A stretch of 64,000 nucleotides of DNA, from the NCBI GenBank assembly GCA_030581615.1, contig JAKTTT010000001.1, positions 1,178,001-1,242,000 on the forward strand, in the 5' to 3' direction. The stretch's first letter is position 1. Each line of letters begins with the position of its first letter. The position numbers and the translations under genes were made by a program. The stretch comes from Alloascoidea africana. Lineage: Eukaryota; Ascomycota; Alloascoideomycetes; Alloascoideales; Alloascoideaceae. The notes below the pieces were generated by a model that worked only from the letters and a program-made list of their open reading frames with translations, did no database searches and was not told the DNA's origin. Below are positions 18,135 to 28,902 of this stretch, piece by piece.

Positions 18135-20939
18135 TTAGCCTCCTGCCGTGGCATTCTTTTTAGCTGTTCCAATTTGGGTGTTGTTAACCTGAAATAAATG
18201 AATGCAATGTAAGTAATCATCGAAAAAAAAAAATGATGAGAGAAAACTCCACAATACAAAAAAGCATACCTTCGTTGCAAACCTGAGCGAATTCAGTGTC
18301 TCGTTCAAATGTTTCCCCGATGGTGAAATGTTTACAAACATCAAGGTTTTTGAATTCCCACCAAGCGAGTATTGTAGTAGATACGTGAGCTGAAAGTAGG
18401 TTAATAATAGTGAACAAAAAAAATACATGTCAGCTTGGGCTTGACTTACCTTTGAGTTTCTATAGGGAATATGAGTAGCGTCCTTTGAGCCAAGAGCATG
18501 AATAACGTCTCCCAAGCAGCTCAAACTTTTGTTAATAGCCTGAGTTTCTCGAAGCCTTTCACCAGTGGCTTGTGAATGTGATAACCGTTCAGAACCTGCG
18601 AGATCTATAAGATTCAGTTTACCCTCGCAGGATTCTCTTGTTTGGCTGTTATAACCATGCAACGTCAGAATGAAAACGCTATGTGATCGAGATGAACGTT
18701 CATTGGCCTTTGTTGCCGCCACCGATCGGTTGTTATCGGCCTTTGCCAGCATCGAATTTACAGTATCTGGAGAGTCAAGAGGAACCGTTGTGAGGTCAAC
18801 AATTGTTGTTTTCTGTTCTTTAACATTATGCCGTATCTCATGTTTCGATGCTCTTTGTCCAACATTATCCAAGTCATTTGGACTCCCCAATAAATCGTTA
18901 ATGTTTTCGTTATAAATTTCTAGAAACTGACCTTCAATCTTATACTCCCATCCCTTGATCTTGAGAGAATCTGCACTTTCAAAAATTTGGAAAACTGCCC
19001 GAGGAATGACACCGTCTCTTGAAGACATTGTATAGGTTTTGCCAGAACCGGTTTGTCCATAGGCAAAAATGCAAACGTTAAATCCATCAAGAGCGCTCTG
19101 TATAAGCTGAGATATTTCTTCAAAAATATCCTCATTTGTGGCAGTGTCTGGAAACACCTTGTCAAACGCAAATGGATACAGTTTGCCCCTTCCACCACCG
19201 TTACCACCGGTATTGTTGTTGCCATTGCTGGAACCACCAGGACCCTGTCTCTCCGATTGAGTCCAAACACAAATCTCTTGTCCCTCATCATCTTCATCGG
19301 GGAAATTCATATCCGCAACGCCGTTTGACCGTTCTGGATCCGAGGGAGGACGAACTCTACAAAAGACACGAATGTTGCCCTTTAGTTCTTGAACACGGTT
19401 GTGTAACGTTCTTCTTAGTTGTTCTTCTTTAACAAGACTCTGTTCTGCATTCTTGGTTTCCCGCTTTGTATCCACGATATACTTGTTCATATCAACCAAT
19501 TGCTGATCCCTCTTCATTATAGTTTCCTCTGCTAATGCTATTTGCTGTTTAATTTGCGTTTCCTCAGTTTGCAATGTATCCAACTGCTCTTGTGTCAGGG
19601 CTAATTTTTCTTCTAGTGATCTATTTTCCTGGGCCTGCTCATCTATTAGAGTCATAAACAGTTTTGACTGCTCGTTCGCTTCTGAAATTTCGGATTCCGC
19701 CGCTTGGATCTGAGATTCTACTTGGTTTTTCTTTACAGCGTACTGTTCATCCAACTTCGTCAAAAGTTCTTCATGTTGGGCTTTATCCCTATCCAACTGC
19801 TGATTAAGAAGCTCTTGAGAATCCAAAAGTTGTAATTCCAAACTTGCGACTTTGTCCCGTAACTTTCTTATAAAGCTCGTTTGTTCACGCCTATGTGTGG
19901 AAACTATTCTGTCCTTTTCACTCTCATGGGTCTTACGGGCTTGATCCAATTTCCGCTGGTGATTCCATTCAATTTCCTGCATTTTCAATTCGTAATCGCT
20001 GGTAAGTTCTCCTTCAACTTCATTCTCTCTTCTCTGTGCCTCCCCCACTGCAAGTGATATCGATTTAAGGTCTCTTTCAAGTTTCACGATTTCATCTTCA
20101 AGCTGTTGGTTTTGCAAATGCGTGGTTGACTTTTCATTCTCGACCATTAAAAGTTTCGACTTTAACTCGTTTATTGCAGCTTTACTTGACTCATCTTCTT
20201 TCGACATTTGTTCCAACAACTTCATGTGATCGACCTCGACTTGGGTCATCCGTTCTGCAAAGCTCTTGTTCAGAGACCGTGTGTCGGGTTCATTGAACAG
20301 AGTCTGTGTGACTATGGGTGCTGGAGACAATGCAAAGTTGAGATTCATTGGAGTGGATGTTGAAAAAGAAGAGTTTGTGGAGGACGAAGTTGTGGAACTG
20401 GAACTCAGGGAGGAGGAAGGTCTAGGGGTAGCAACAGAGCTTTTCCTCCCGTTTCTTCGGCTCAGACTTCGAGATGACGTGGAAGAAGTCGTGGATGGAG
20501 CCGGTATTGCTGATTTGGAAGGTATCATGGATCGGCCAAAGCTTTCCTCTTGGTGGTGGTGATGTGACGACGTGGATGGGTCAGGAACAGCGTAGTTCTC
20601 ACGACTCGGCTCCTGGAATTGGAAATCTCGCTCACCATAAGACTGTGGAAGTGCGAATGTGGAAGGAGGCTTGATCTTAGAGCCCTTCGTTGCGGGTATG
20701 ATGGGCAGAGACATGGCGTTGTTGAACTGGGTTGGAGGGCTGGTGGTGAAGTTCATGTTGGCCTGAATGGTGGTGTTGCAGACCGCCCGGGGCCGCAGAA
20801 GCAGGGCCTGGAGCCGGGTGCCTTTCCCGCCGGTCCGGGTGCCTCCTGTTCGGGCACAGGTCGCTCGCCTCGACCGGAGACTCACCAGAACTGCTGCAAA
20901 CGGTTGAAAATGCCATGGTAAAGGAAGGTGTCTATTCAT
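18135..20939 (-). CDS. KAR3: Kinesin-14 (Kar3-type minus-end motor), three exons
   Basis: 887 residues after splicing. A minus-end-directed motor for spindle function and nuclear fusion, normally paired with Cik1/Vik1-type partners. Order: basic, serine-rich disordered tail (to about residue 225), long coiled coil (about 230-515), kinesin-14 neck HNRVQELKGNIRVFCRVRP, then a C-terminal motor with P-loop GQTGSGKT, switch I NERSSRSH and switch II DLAGSE. Two introns lie in the motor: 18449-18390 (60 nt, GTAAGT) after YRNSK, and 18269-18189 (81 nt, GTATGC) after RFATK. Removing them restores NSKLTYLLQYSLGG and FATKVNNTQIGTA. Both have lengths divisible by three and no in-frame stop, so unspliced RNA stays open. 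The start is the first in-frame ATG (20939). ATG 20756 (MNFTTSPP) is a good alternative because the first 60 residues look like translated leader. Confidence 0.93.
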   Translation of the reverse strand: MNRHLPLPWHFQPFAAVLVSLRSRRATCARTGGTRTGGKGTRLQALLLRPRAVCNTTIQANMNFTTSPPTQFNNAMSLPIIPATKGSKIKPPSTFALPQSYGERDFQFQEPSRENYAVPDPSTSSHHHHQEESFGRSMIPSKSAIPAPSTTSSTSSRSLSRRNGRKSSVATPRPSSSLSSSSTTSSSTNSSFSTSTPMNLNFALSPAPIVTQTLFNEPDTRSLNKSFAERMTQVEVDHMKLLEQMSKEDESSKAAINELKSKLLMVENEKSTTHLQNQQLEDEIVKLERDLKSISLAVGEAQRRENEVEGELTSDYELKMQEIEWNHQRKLDQARKTHESEKDRIVSTHRREQTSFIRKLRDKVASLELQLLDSQELLNQQLDRDKAQHEELLTKLDEQYAVKKNQVESQIQAAESEISEANEQSKLFMTLIDEQAQENRSLEEKLALTQEQLDTLQTEETQIKQQIALAEETIMKRDQQLVDMNKYIVDTKRETKNAEQSLVKEEQLRRTLHNRVQELKGNIRVFCRVRPPSDPERSNGVADMNFPDEDDEGQEICVWTQSERQGPGGSSNGNNNTGGNGGGRGKLYPFAFDKVFPDTATNEDIFEEISQLIQSALDGFNVCIFAYGQTGSGKTYTMSSRDGVIPRAVFQIFESADSLKIKGWEYKIEGQFLEIYNENINDLLGSPNDLDNVGQRASKHEIRHNVKEQKTTIVDLTTVPLDSPDTVNSMLAKADNNRSVAATKANERSSRSHSVFILTLHGYNSQTRESCEGKLNLIDLAGSERLSHSQATGERLRETQAINKSLSCLGDVIHALGSKDATHIPYRNSKVSQAQADMYFFCSLLLTYFQLTYLLQYSLGGNSKTLMFVNISPSGKHLNETLNSLRFATKVCFFVLWSFLSSFFFFDDYLHCIHLFQVNNTQIGTAKKNATAGG

Positions 20940-23912
20940 TTTGCTCAACTTGATGTCTGTGATAGAGCAAATTTTCCAAATTTTCCAGTTTTTAACCGTT
21001 TTTCACAGGTTTCTTGGAGCTTCTTATATCACAAAAATCCATTACTTCCTAATCGGGATAATTGTAAACAATAAGGTTCAATGCAATGATGAGGAACAAC
21101 AAAAATCATGTTTTTATGATCTCTACAAGTTTCTTTCTTGTAGATCGTGTGTGGCATTTCTAGTATAATGATGTGTTTTTTTCAAATTTTGGAGTACTGT
21201 TATCTATTTTATCCCTGTTTGTGTTTGTTTTCCCCTCTTTTTTGGAAAAGGGTCTTTGGATAGCCCTCCCTCCTCGCTACCTAGTAAAAAGGGACCAAGG
21301 GAAGTAATTGTTGATAACGATTTGCAAAACGCCGCTCAAAGTGTCAACTGGTTCCAGTAGGAAAAGTACGACTTTGACATTTAACTGAACTGATCTGGTC
21401 TTTTTCACTATTTTTTTTTTTTGAAAGAGATGATGTTTTCTACAAGATTGGAACAGTGATGTGTATGGATGGAAAAAGTACAAGAGTAAAAAAACTATTA
21501 GTACTTCCTGTGGGTTATAGTGGCTTTACTTGGGGGCATAGGTATTCTGCTAGTTATGAAATCCTCTATGAAAAAGAATACAAACGTTCCATGGAACAAC
21601 AGTGTTAAAAAGATATCACTGGTTTTGTGTTCTGGACTTGAAGGTGGTGGTGATTCAACTAAAATAATCCGCTACAATAGTATACAAATGGGTTTTAAAC
21701 TTGAAATTTACTTTGTATCTATAAAAATGTTGAATAGAAACATGATTTAAATTCAGTCAAGCTCATTGTTTAGACTGTGGTGATATTGGCAAGGAGCTAA
21801 TATCGCGGTCAAAGTATAGAAATCCTTATTGAACTACCTAGCTAAGTTAGGGGATATTGAGGTCTTTATATACTGTTGCTGAACTGATCTTTGGGAGGAC
21901 TTAGCTGAGCTGAGATGGGCATATCCCCGCTACGTGTGACATGTAGCGTGTTGCCAGTTTTGTGAATTGGTTTATTAAGTCAGTGAAAGGTTTAATTGTA
22001 GGGAAAATATGGATATAATTTCCTGTTTTTTTTTTGATCTAAGGACTGAATACACTATTTAAGTAATTCTACCTGTGTTAACGATAGATTATTCATGATG
22101 ATCATTACAAGAATATAGGGGCTTCTTGAATTGATGTTTTATGAGGTTTAAGAGCACAATAATAGGAAATAGGGTACTTTTAGGTGATTGAAAGTAAATA
22201 GAATGTGACCATGTCGGTCACATATTACATGACATAGACCTTGATATAACTTTGTTGAAAACAAGATTTGGAACCTTTGCAATGGTCTTGGATGGTTTCT
22301 TTCCATTTTGCTTTTTGACTTGCTCTTATACCTATTGAACGAGATCCTATTGATAATAATTAGATCAAGAATCTGTGGTTCCGCACTTTTTTGGATATGG
22401 ATGGTAGCAAGAATTGATCTATCTATATCTGTGCCATGATAATTTTTTGTTCTCTCTCATTGTTTACCAATAACTGTAGAATACTTGATCACGATAATCA
22501 AAACCTTTCTTTTTTATTTCTTCTTTAGCCAAATGCTTGGGTTACTTATATAGTTTCGTTCCTATAATGATCATGTCATTAAATGATTTTGAAAAATTCT
22601 ATTTTTTGAACTGTGATGACAATATCCGTTCCGTTCTGAACATTTTCTGTCCCAGTAATAGGCACATAGGCACCAGAGCTCCAAACTCATGACAAATAAC
22701 GAAACAACTTCTGGATCATTTTCAGAGGATATCGCGATGGGTGGCATCTTCCGAAGCAAAAAAAGAGAATATACCAGACCTGGTGATAATGAATAGTAGT
22801 GTTTTTGTTTTTTGTCCCAGAGGTAAGATCTTTATCTCATTAGCACAGATCTTGTAATACAAATGGAACATCTGTTGTTGTTGTTGTTTAAAGCCGGTGC
22901 ATCATTGTCTACCTATTATTTCGAAATCACACATTCTAATTTCAAGAATGTATCTATTGGTTTTCGCTTTCAGATGCTCGAGATGACTCTTTTCATCTTC
23001 TGAATATCAATTGGTCATTAACGACTTGGATCTGTCATGATCCATTTTTTTGTACTGAAGCATCAAGAAATCGGCGCACTTTGAGGGGATTCAGTGAAAT
23101 TTTGGTTCGATCAAAGTGAAACGTTTCAAAGATCCAATAATAAATACTTTTTAATCTCGGAATATTCTAAAATTGGGAAGATGGAGGAATACATGAAGGG
23201 TGTTTAAAACATAACTGAACAGTATACTTTGAGAAAAGAACACAAATATGGGCTTTCCTCGATAGTTTTTCTTGTTGATTTCTATTCTGAAATTAAGATA
23301 GGAACAAATTAGTGAAATAAAACCAATGCGTTGAATTAATTTCTAGCTGTTCTATATCCGTCTCCTTCAAAAGTATAGTTATTAACACATCATGTGTTTT
23401 CTCAACAATGTGTCTTTTACATATTTTTTCTTAAAAAGAAAAGAAACACATTACAATTTATAAAATCACAAATGGAGATTTCAGCATGTGATTCCCATCC
23501 ATTCATGCATTCATTGTTTTCATGGCAATAAGTCTAGTGAAACAGATAAATGAAACAGAAACAGGAACAGAGACTGGAATTGGAATCAAAGTCTTTTTGT
23601 TGAAAGGGCTAAAGATTGGACAATTTGAGCCACATTTATAGGTTCATAAACAATGGAAAATGCATTGTTATATAGATTTTGATTCTCACAAAGAAACCCT
23701 TCTCAAGTTTTTGATGATTTAGTTTACAAGAGTGTGAATAGCAACAAACGGATAATGATAATGATAATCAAAAACTTGTTAGGTTTTAGTATCCATACCA
23801 AGTTTACAATAGCGACCTAGGTTGATACGCAAAACCATGTTCTTTTCTTTCAATTGGAGATTGTTAATCAAGAAGGGATGGATGTTTTGGGTGTATGTGT
23901 GTGTCTTATCAA

Positions 23913-23960
23913 TGAACCAGGATCAAAATGCTGCAAAATGCTGCTTTTGATCCTGGTTCA
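23913..23960. repeat. Perfect 16-bp inverted repeat with 16-nt loop
   Basis: TGAACCAGGATCAAAA (23913-23928) is the exact reverse complement of TTTTGATCCTGGTTCA (23945-23960). The loop is itself a small direct repeat, TGCTGC-AAAA-TGCTGC. It is not followed by a T run and is not tRNA-like. It could form a stable RNA hairpin or a paired operator. Confidence 0.85.
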
Positions 23961-24649
23961 CTGCAACGAGGACATTTGCGATTACGAGATTCCTTTTATA
24001 AATCAACAAAAACAAAACAATGTATAGGGAGTTATCTTTGCGATCATTTGATATAGTGTCAAATCGGATGTAAGGGATTAAGAAAACAATGTACTAAAAG
24101 AACTAGACAGTGAGTGTGAATGTGTCCATATTAATTGATTAGGTGTAGTATAGAACAGGGATCTCATTTTCAATTTAAGTTGCTGGAGACAATACTTGAT
24201 ACACATGGACGAATGAAAAGTATGATGTGGGATGAACAAACATAATGATAAAATAGAGAAGGATTTGGGTACAGTTAAAGTTTAAGGAAGGAAGAAAGAA
24301 AGTTAGTGGTAAGTTTGGCGTAGATTTGTAAGAATGTTTTGTTTTAAATAGCAAAAATAGGGAAATAAATCTAAGGCTTGTAAACTAATCTATGGGTGTA
24401 TTATTGGTTTGTGTCTATAGGGATATCCGAGGTTCCTAGAAACAACACAGATTTTGCGCCAAGATTTGTGTAAAAGTGAATGAATAAAAAATGTTTGGTA
24501 CTGTAAGGTAGGGAGGGGGGTCTTTGGAGATGGTGAAACAATGAGGAGACAAATCAGAGCAGAAATAGGGTTGGATATTCAACCCAAATAATAAATAATT
24601 TGAACAAAGTTGGGATGCTTACAGTTTGCATCCAGATGTACGAGAAATT

Positions 24650-24695
24650 GCAATTGCAATTGCAATTGGAAATGCAATTGGAAATGCAATTGGGA
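24650..24695. repeat. CAATTG-based short tandem repeat
   Basis: Successive units of GCAATT / GCAATTGGAAAT in the upstream region of the HMG-box gene. CAATTG is an E-box-like palindrome, so the array could bind a factor repeatedly. Only the repeat itself is seen. Confidence 0.6.
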
Positions 24696-25132
24696 AGTGG
24701 AACAGGGCTAGCAGAAGCGCAGCAGGAGGGCATTTTCCAACATTGTGCGTTAGAGATCGAGCAGATGTCTTCTATTTGGCCCGTGAGAGCAATCTAATCT
24801 GGGCGGTTCTTGGAAGATGGAGGCTGCGCCCGTGCAAGGATTTGACATCTATCTTGATCATGTTCATGATCATGATCAAGACAGTATTTGCAGTGATTGA
24901 ACTAATCAAAGAGCTCATGCTCATGCTCATTGTGGACCAAAACCCTTCAAACAGAGAGTGTGGCCGGGTAACTGCCGGCTGCTGCAGTGCGCTGCGGTAT
25001 TGTTTTTTTTTTATTATTATTCGACTATTCTGTCAATTTTTGCTGCCGTTTGCAGCGGGAAAAGCAGAGGAAAAAGGCAAAAAGAAGTGCCTGGGAGCTT
25101 TCAGAAGGCTCTTCTCTCTTCTCCCCGCCACG

Positions 25133-26919
25133 ATGGACACCTCCAAGCCCCTGGAGGCCTTCAACCTCCACCAGCTGGCCCAGGCTGCCCCGGATCCTCA
25201 GCCAGAAGCTGGAGTAGAGAAAGAAGCAGAGCAGGAAGCTGAAGCATCGCAGGAAGCATCGCAAGAAGCAGGCTCGCCCATCTTCATCGCGCACCCAACG
25301 CCGAAGCCCAGACCTAAAGCCAAGTCCCGGACAAGACCAGGCTCCAAGAAGAGCCCTACTCCCGACACCGACACCGATCCCTCCAGCACCAGCACCAGCA
25401 CCAGCAAGATCAAAGCCGGGCCCCAGACTCCCTGCGTGTGCGCCAAAAACACCAACAGGATCCCCAGGCCCAGAAACGGTATGAACCGATTCCGCAAGCA
25501 CGCGCGCAAGACCGTAAGACCGCCATACTGACACACACTCTCACTCTAGCGTTCATCCTCTACCGGCAAAAGTACCATGCGTCCGTCGTTGGCGAGTTCA
25601 AGGGCAAGTCGAACCCCGAGATCTCGAAAATCATCGGGCAGCGATGGCGGAACCTGAGCCAGCAGGAGAAGAGCTACTGGATCAAGCTGAGCGAGCAAGA
25701 GAAGAAGGCCCATAGTGAAAAGTACCCGGACTACCGGTATCAGCCCCGGCGAGTCATGAAGAGCCGGCTCGGGAACGTGTTCGAGTGCGTGGTGTGCAAT
25801 GGCTACATCACGAAGAGCAGTCCGTCGGCGTCGTCTTCGACCTCGTCTTCGGCCTCGTCCTCGGCGTCGTCCTCGGCCGCGGACAGAGCTCGCAAGAGCA
25901 AGAGCGAGAGCAAGAGCGAGAGCGAGAAGAAGAAGAAGAACAATATTGAGACCGAGCTCAACTTCGCGCTGCCGCCGCGCACGCCGCCGTGGGCCTCCCA
26001 GGCCCCGTCCCCAGGCCGTCCGCTCGTCTCGCTGGCATCGCCCCAGAGCCTGGGGGCCATGGGCCTAGGAGCCATGGGCCTAGGAGCTGTTGGTCCAGGG
26101 ACCTCGAGTCTGCTCCCGTTGCCGTCGCGGGCTCGCGAGACGGGCACGCTGGGGCTGCTGTCGCCGGCTCCAATCCGCCAGGCCCCAGGCCCGAAAAGAG
26201 CCCTCGACAATCCGCTCGATCGCACACGGCCGGTCAAGAGAATCGACCTGGGCGACATCATGGCCCTCGATAACGGCACGGCCATTGCTACAGATCGCAA
26301 GAGCCCTCCGTCTTCTTCATCTTCATCTTCATCCCCATCCGTGAAAGAAAAGGCCGATATTCTGGCCCAATCGCTCCACACCTGGAGACATGTACATCGA
26401 GATTACGACCCCGGCGCTAACGCCTATCCTAACACTATCGCTAGCTTAAAGAGGAAAACTCTGTTGATTGCAATTGAGCCAGATAAAGTCACAACAAGCA
26501 CTCTAGAATTTGCAAATATTCTGGCATCCAAGTTGGGCTCCAGCCTGCTTTCGGAATTGCCAACTGGTACCAATTCCGCCCATGGCACCTGTTATTTCAA
26601 TACTCTTGTAGACTTGCTTTACGAGTTTGAAGCGGAGAACGAAAACAAGTATCTTATTCTCGGTGGTGGTTATTTATTCAAAGCATACGATGGTATCTTA
26701 TCAAGCACCGGTGGATGGACACTGGGGAACCCAAAACTCAAATACGTCTCATGTCCAGATATAATCATCAATTTGAATTCAAATAGTTTGATGCAGGGGG
26801 AGGTTTCAACGTTTGAACTCAAAAATTCTTTAAAACTCCTTGTTACTGGGTCCAGTAACTCTACCAAAGTTATCGACAGAATCGCAACTTACATATCCAA
26901 GCTTTACAAAGCAGATTGA
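25133..26919 (+). CDS. ROX1: Rox1/Rfg1-like HMG-box transcription factor, two exons
   Basis: 571 residues after removing a 71-nt intron (25479-25549, donor GTATGA, branch ATACTGAC, acceptor CTCTAG). Splicing joins NRIPRPRN to AFILYRQKYHASVVGEF and completes an HMG box that continues SNPEISKIIGQRWRNL and ends EKYPDYRYQPRR. This matches S. cerevisiae Rox1 (IPRPKNAFILFRQHYH, NISKIIGTKWKGL, KYPEYKYKP). Rox1 represses hypoxic genes, Rfg1 represses filamentous growth, and the related S. pombe Ste11 drives mating, so the exact role here is open. After the box come a CVVCNG pair of cysteines, a Ser/Lys/Glu-rich linker, Pro/Gly-rich sequence and an unassigned C-terminal region (about the last 190 residues). 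GC content is high up to about 26350 and then drops sharply. The frame stays open upstream, but ATG 25133 gives the first protein-like sequence. Confidence 0.85.
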
Positions 26920-27854
26920 AAAAATCCTTTTTCTCTCTCTCTCTCTCACAACACTCAACTTTTTGTTTAGACATCAAGAATTACAAGAGGATGAAAAAGT
27001 TTTATAGACTTGCTATTTTTTTTTTTAATTTTTTTTGGACAAAACGAACGTTCGCTTCATCTTTTCCCATCCGTCTTGTCTTGTTTGATATACCTATTCC
27101 TATTATTATTTGTTATTTTTATTTGCATGATTGTTTTGACATTGTACTTGTGCTTAACAGTAATGATTTTTACAACAACTCTTTATATTATTATTATTAT
27201 TATTATTATTATTTGTTGCTATTCTTTTACCCTTGCTCTGCTATTATCATTGTGCTTATTGTGCTCTGCTGTCTAAATGCATTAATCATTTCCCCATCTC
27301 TTTCCTCTTTCCTTTTTCCTTTCGAGTTGGTTTCGCTTTCTCATCTTCCATCATATAGGTTATTTGGTTTTGTATTTATGAATAATTTCAAACTTATTTT
27401 TTTGTTTTGTTTTGTTTTGTTTTGTCTCGTTTCGTTATGTTATGTTTTAGTCCGTTTCGTTTGAAATAATAGCACTTTTTTGCATTATGGTCAATTCAAC
27501 TCATCATCTGTCTTGTATTCAATAAAACAATCGAGGATGAGGTGGGGCAAACCCCCCAAAAAGAGATAGCTTTGTTTGTAATCTATTGACCCCTGAACAA
27601 TTCTTAGTATTATTATTATTGTAAGGTCTCAGTTCAATTTATGATCCCAAAATTTACTATCCCATGACGCAGATGATCTGCGCTTCATTTTTTCGAATTT
27701 TTCTCTGTCTCTCTCGTCATGTACTATAAAACTTGAGACTTCCAAATAGAAACAAGAGGAAAAAAAAGAATAACGTATTGTATTTTGTAAAGTCTTGATA
27801 ACAAGCCCCCAAAACTAGTTGAAAATCAGGAGATGTCGAAGCACAAAGCACGAA

Positions 27855-27896
27855 GTACAAGTACAAGTACAAGTACAAGTACAAGTACAAGTACAA
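27855..27896. repeat. (GTACAA)7 microsatellite
   Basis: Seven perfect 6-bp units. Followed 35 bp later by six 5-bp units TAATG/TAACG (27931-27960). Confidence 0.9.
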
Positions 27897-28872
27897 GCAC
27901 GAACAGTAAAGAGAAAAAATGTGAGACTTGTAATGTAATGTAACGTAACGTAACGTAACGTCTCCAACACCATGCATCATATTGTGTCTTTCTTTACCCA
28001 ATGTTATAAACAGGAATGCGCAACGTGCACGTTTTCTATTTGCTTTTTGCTGTTTGAAGAAGCTTCTTGGAATCTTCTTTCATGTTTCCATCATCGTGAT
28101 CGTAAAAGTCTTGGCCTTTCTCTCTCCGCCTTTTAAAATTACAAATTTCCGATTTTTTGGGGGTTTTGATTCCGCGCACTTCAGAACTTGCTAAGCGAGA
28201 TGGGTTTTTTGCAAAAATGGAGAATCATAAATATGATATTCCTGCTTTCAATGGTGATACTGATGCTGGTATTGTCCTGTCTCGGGTTTTCGTTATTCCT
28301 TCAAATCCATCATCGTCAAGTTTCTACAAAGACTCAAATGACCACCTTTCTTGTCTGATGATCTCTTACCCCTTTTTGTACGAGACTAGGATTCTGTCTC
28401 TTTTTGTGTATTGTATTGTTCCACAATACTGTTCTCGCAAATCATGGGTCCTTTTGAATCAGTTCAAACTATAATACTTGATTTTTTTGAAATGAGTTGA
28501 ATTAAAGCCAAACTAATCTACATTTTTGTTTTCTATATCTTTATCTTTGTATGCTGCGTGTGTTTTGATTAAACTATTAAAATCCTGTTATAAAGGATTT
28601 CCTTCTACGGTAATTACAGAACTTCTGTAAACGTTTCCGTTTCCGTTTCCGTTTCCATTGAAATCCAATTCAACCCAATTCAAAACTAATTTACATACAA
28701 CTCACATCTTTCATGTTTAATCCTATAGAATCAAACAGATTGTAATGTACGCTGTACTCTACATTGATACATACATGACTAGCAAAATAAATATGTGCCC
28801 GCTCCCCCTTTTTTCTTCAATCTTGTTTGAAATCGTATCCTTATTCGTGCTATTGTTAACGAGTCAAGTTGG

Positions 28873-28902
28873 CAATACAATACAATACAATACAATACAA
28901 TA
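28873..28902. repeat. (CAATA)6 microsatellite
   Basis: Six perfect 5-bp units inside the long convergent gap. Confidence 0.9.

Larger units (their letters stand above)
20940..25132. other. 4.2-kb non-coding tract between KAR3 and the HMG-box gene
   Basis: AT-rich, no frame with recognisable coding character on either strand. It holds the KAR3 promoter and the upstream region of the HMG-box gene. Notable contents: a 16-bp inverted repeat (23913-23960), a CAATTG-rich tandem stretch (24650-24695), and an open but non-conserved frame upstream of the HMG gene from about 24626. The length is far above that of the compact promoters at the left of the window (about 200-400 bp), which suggests extended regulation or a long transcribed leader. 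Confidence 0.6.

Noticed and set aside
20677-20916. ATG with good context in another frame near the KAR3 start
   Set aside because: It is out of frame with the kinesin and ends after 79 codons. It could at most be an upstream reading frame.
24626-25132. Open frame continuous with the HMG-box gene upstream of its ATG
   Set aside because: The translation is unlike any conserved protein and lies in repeat-rich, then T-rich, DNA. The first sensible start is 25133.
20940-25132. Transposon or LTR-type element in the long spacer
   Set aside because: No terminal repeats, reverse transcriptase, integrase or transposase motifs seen on either strand.
26916-27464. 182-codon plus-strand frame after the HMG-box gene
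   Set aside because: T-rich low-complexity sequence giving runs of Phe, Tyr, Ile and Leu. It looks like 3' flank, not a membrane protein.
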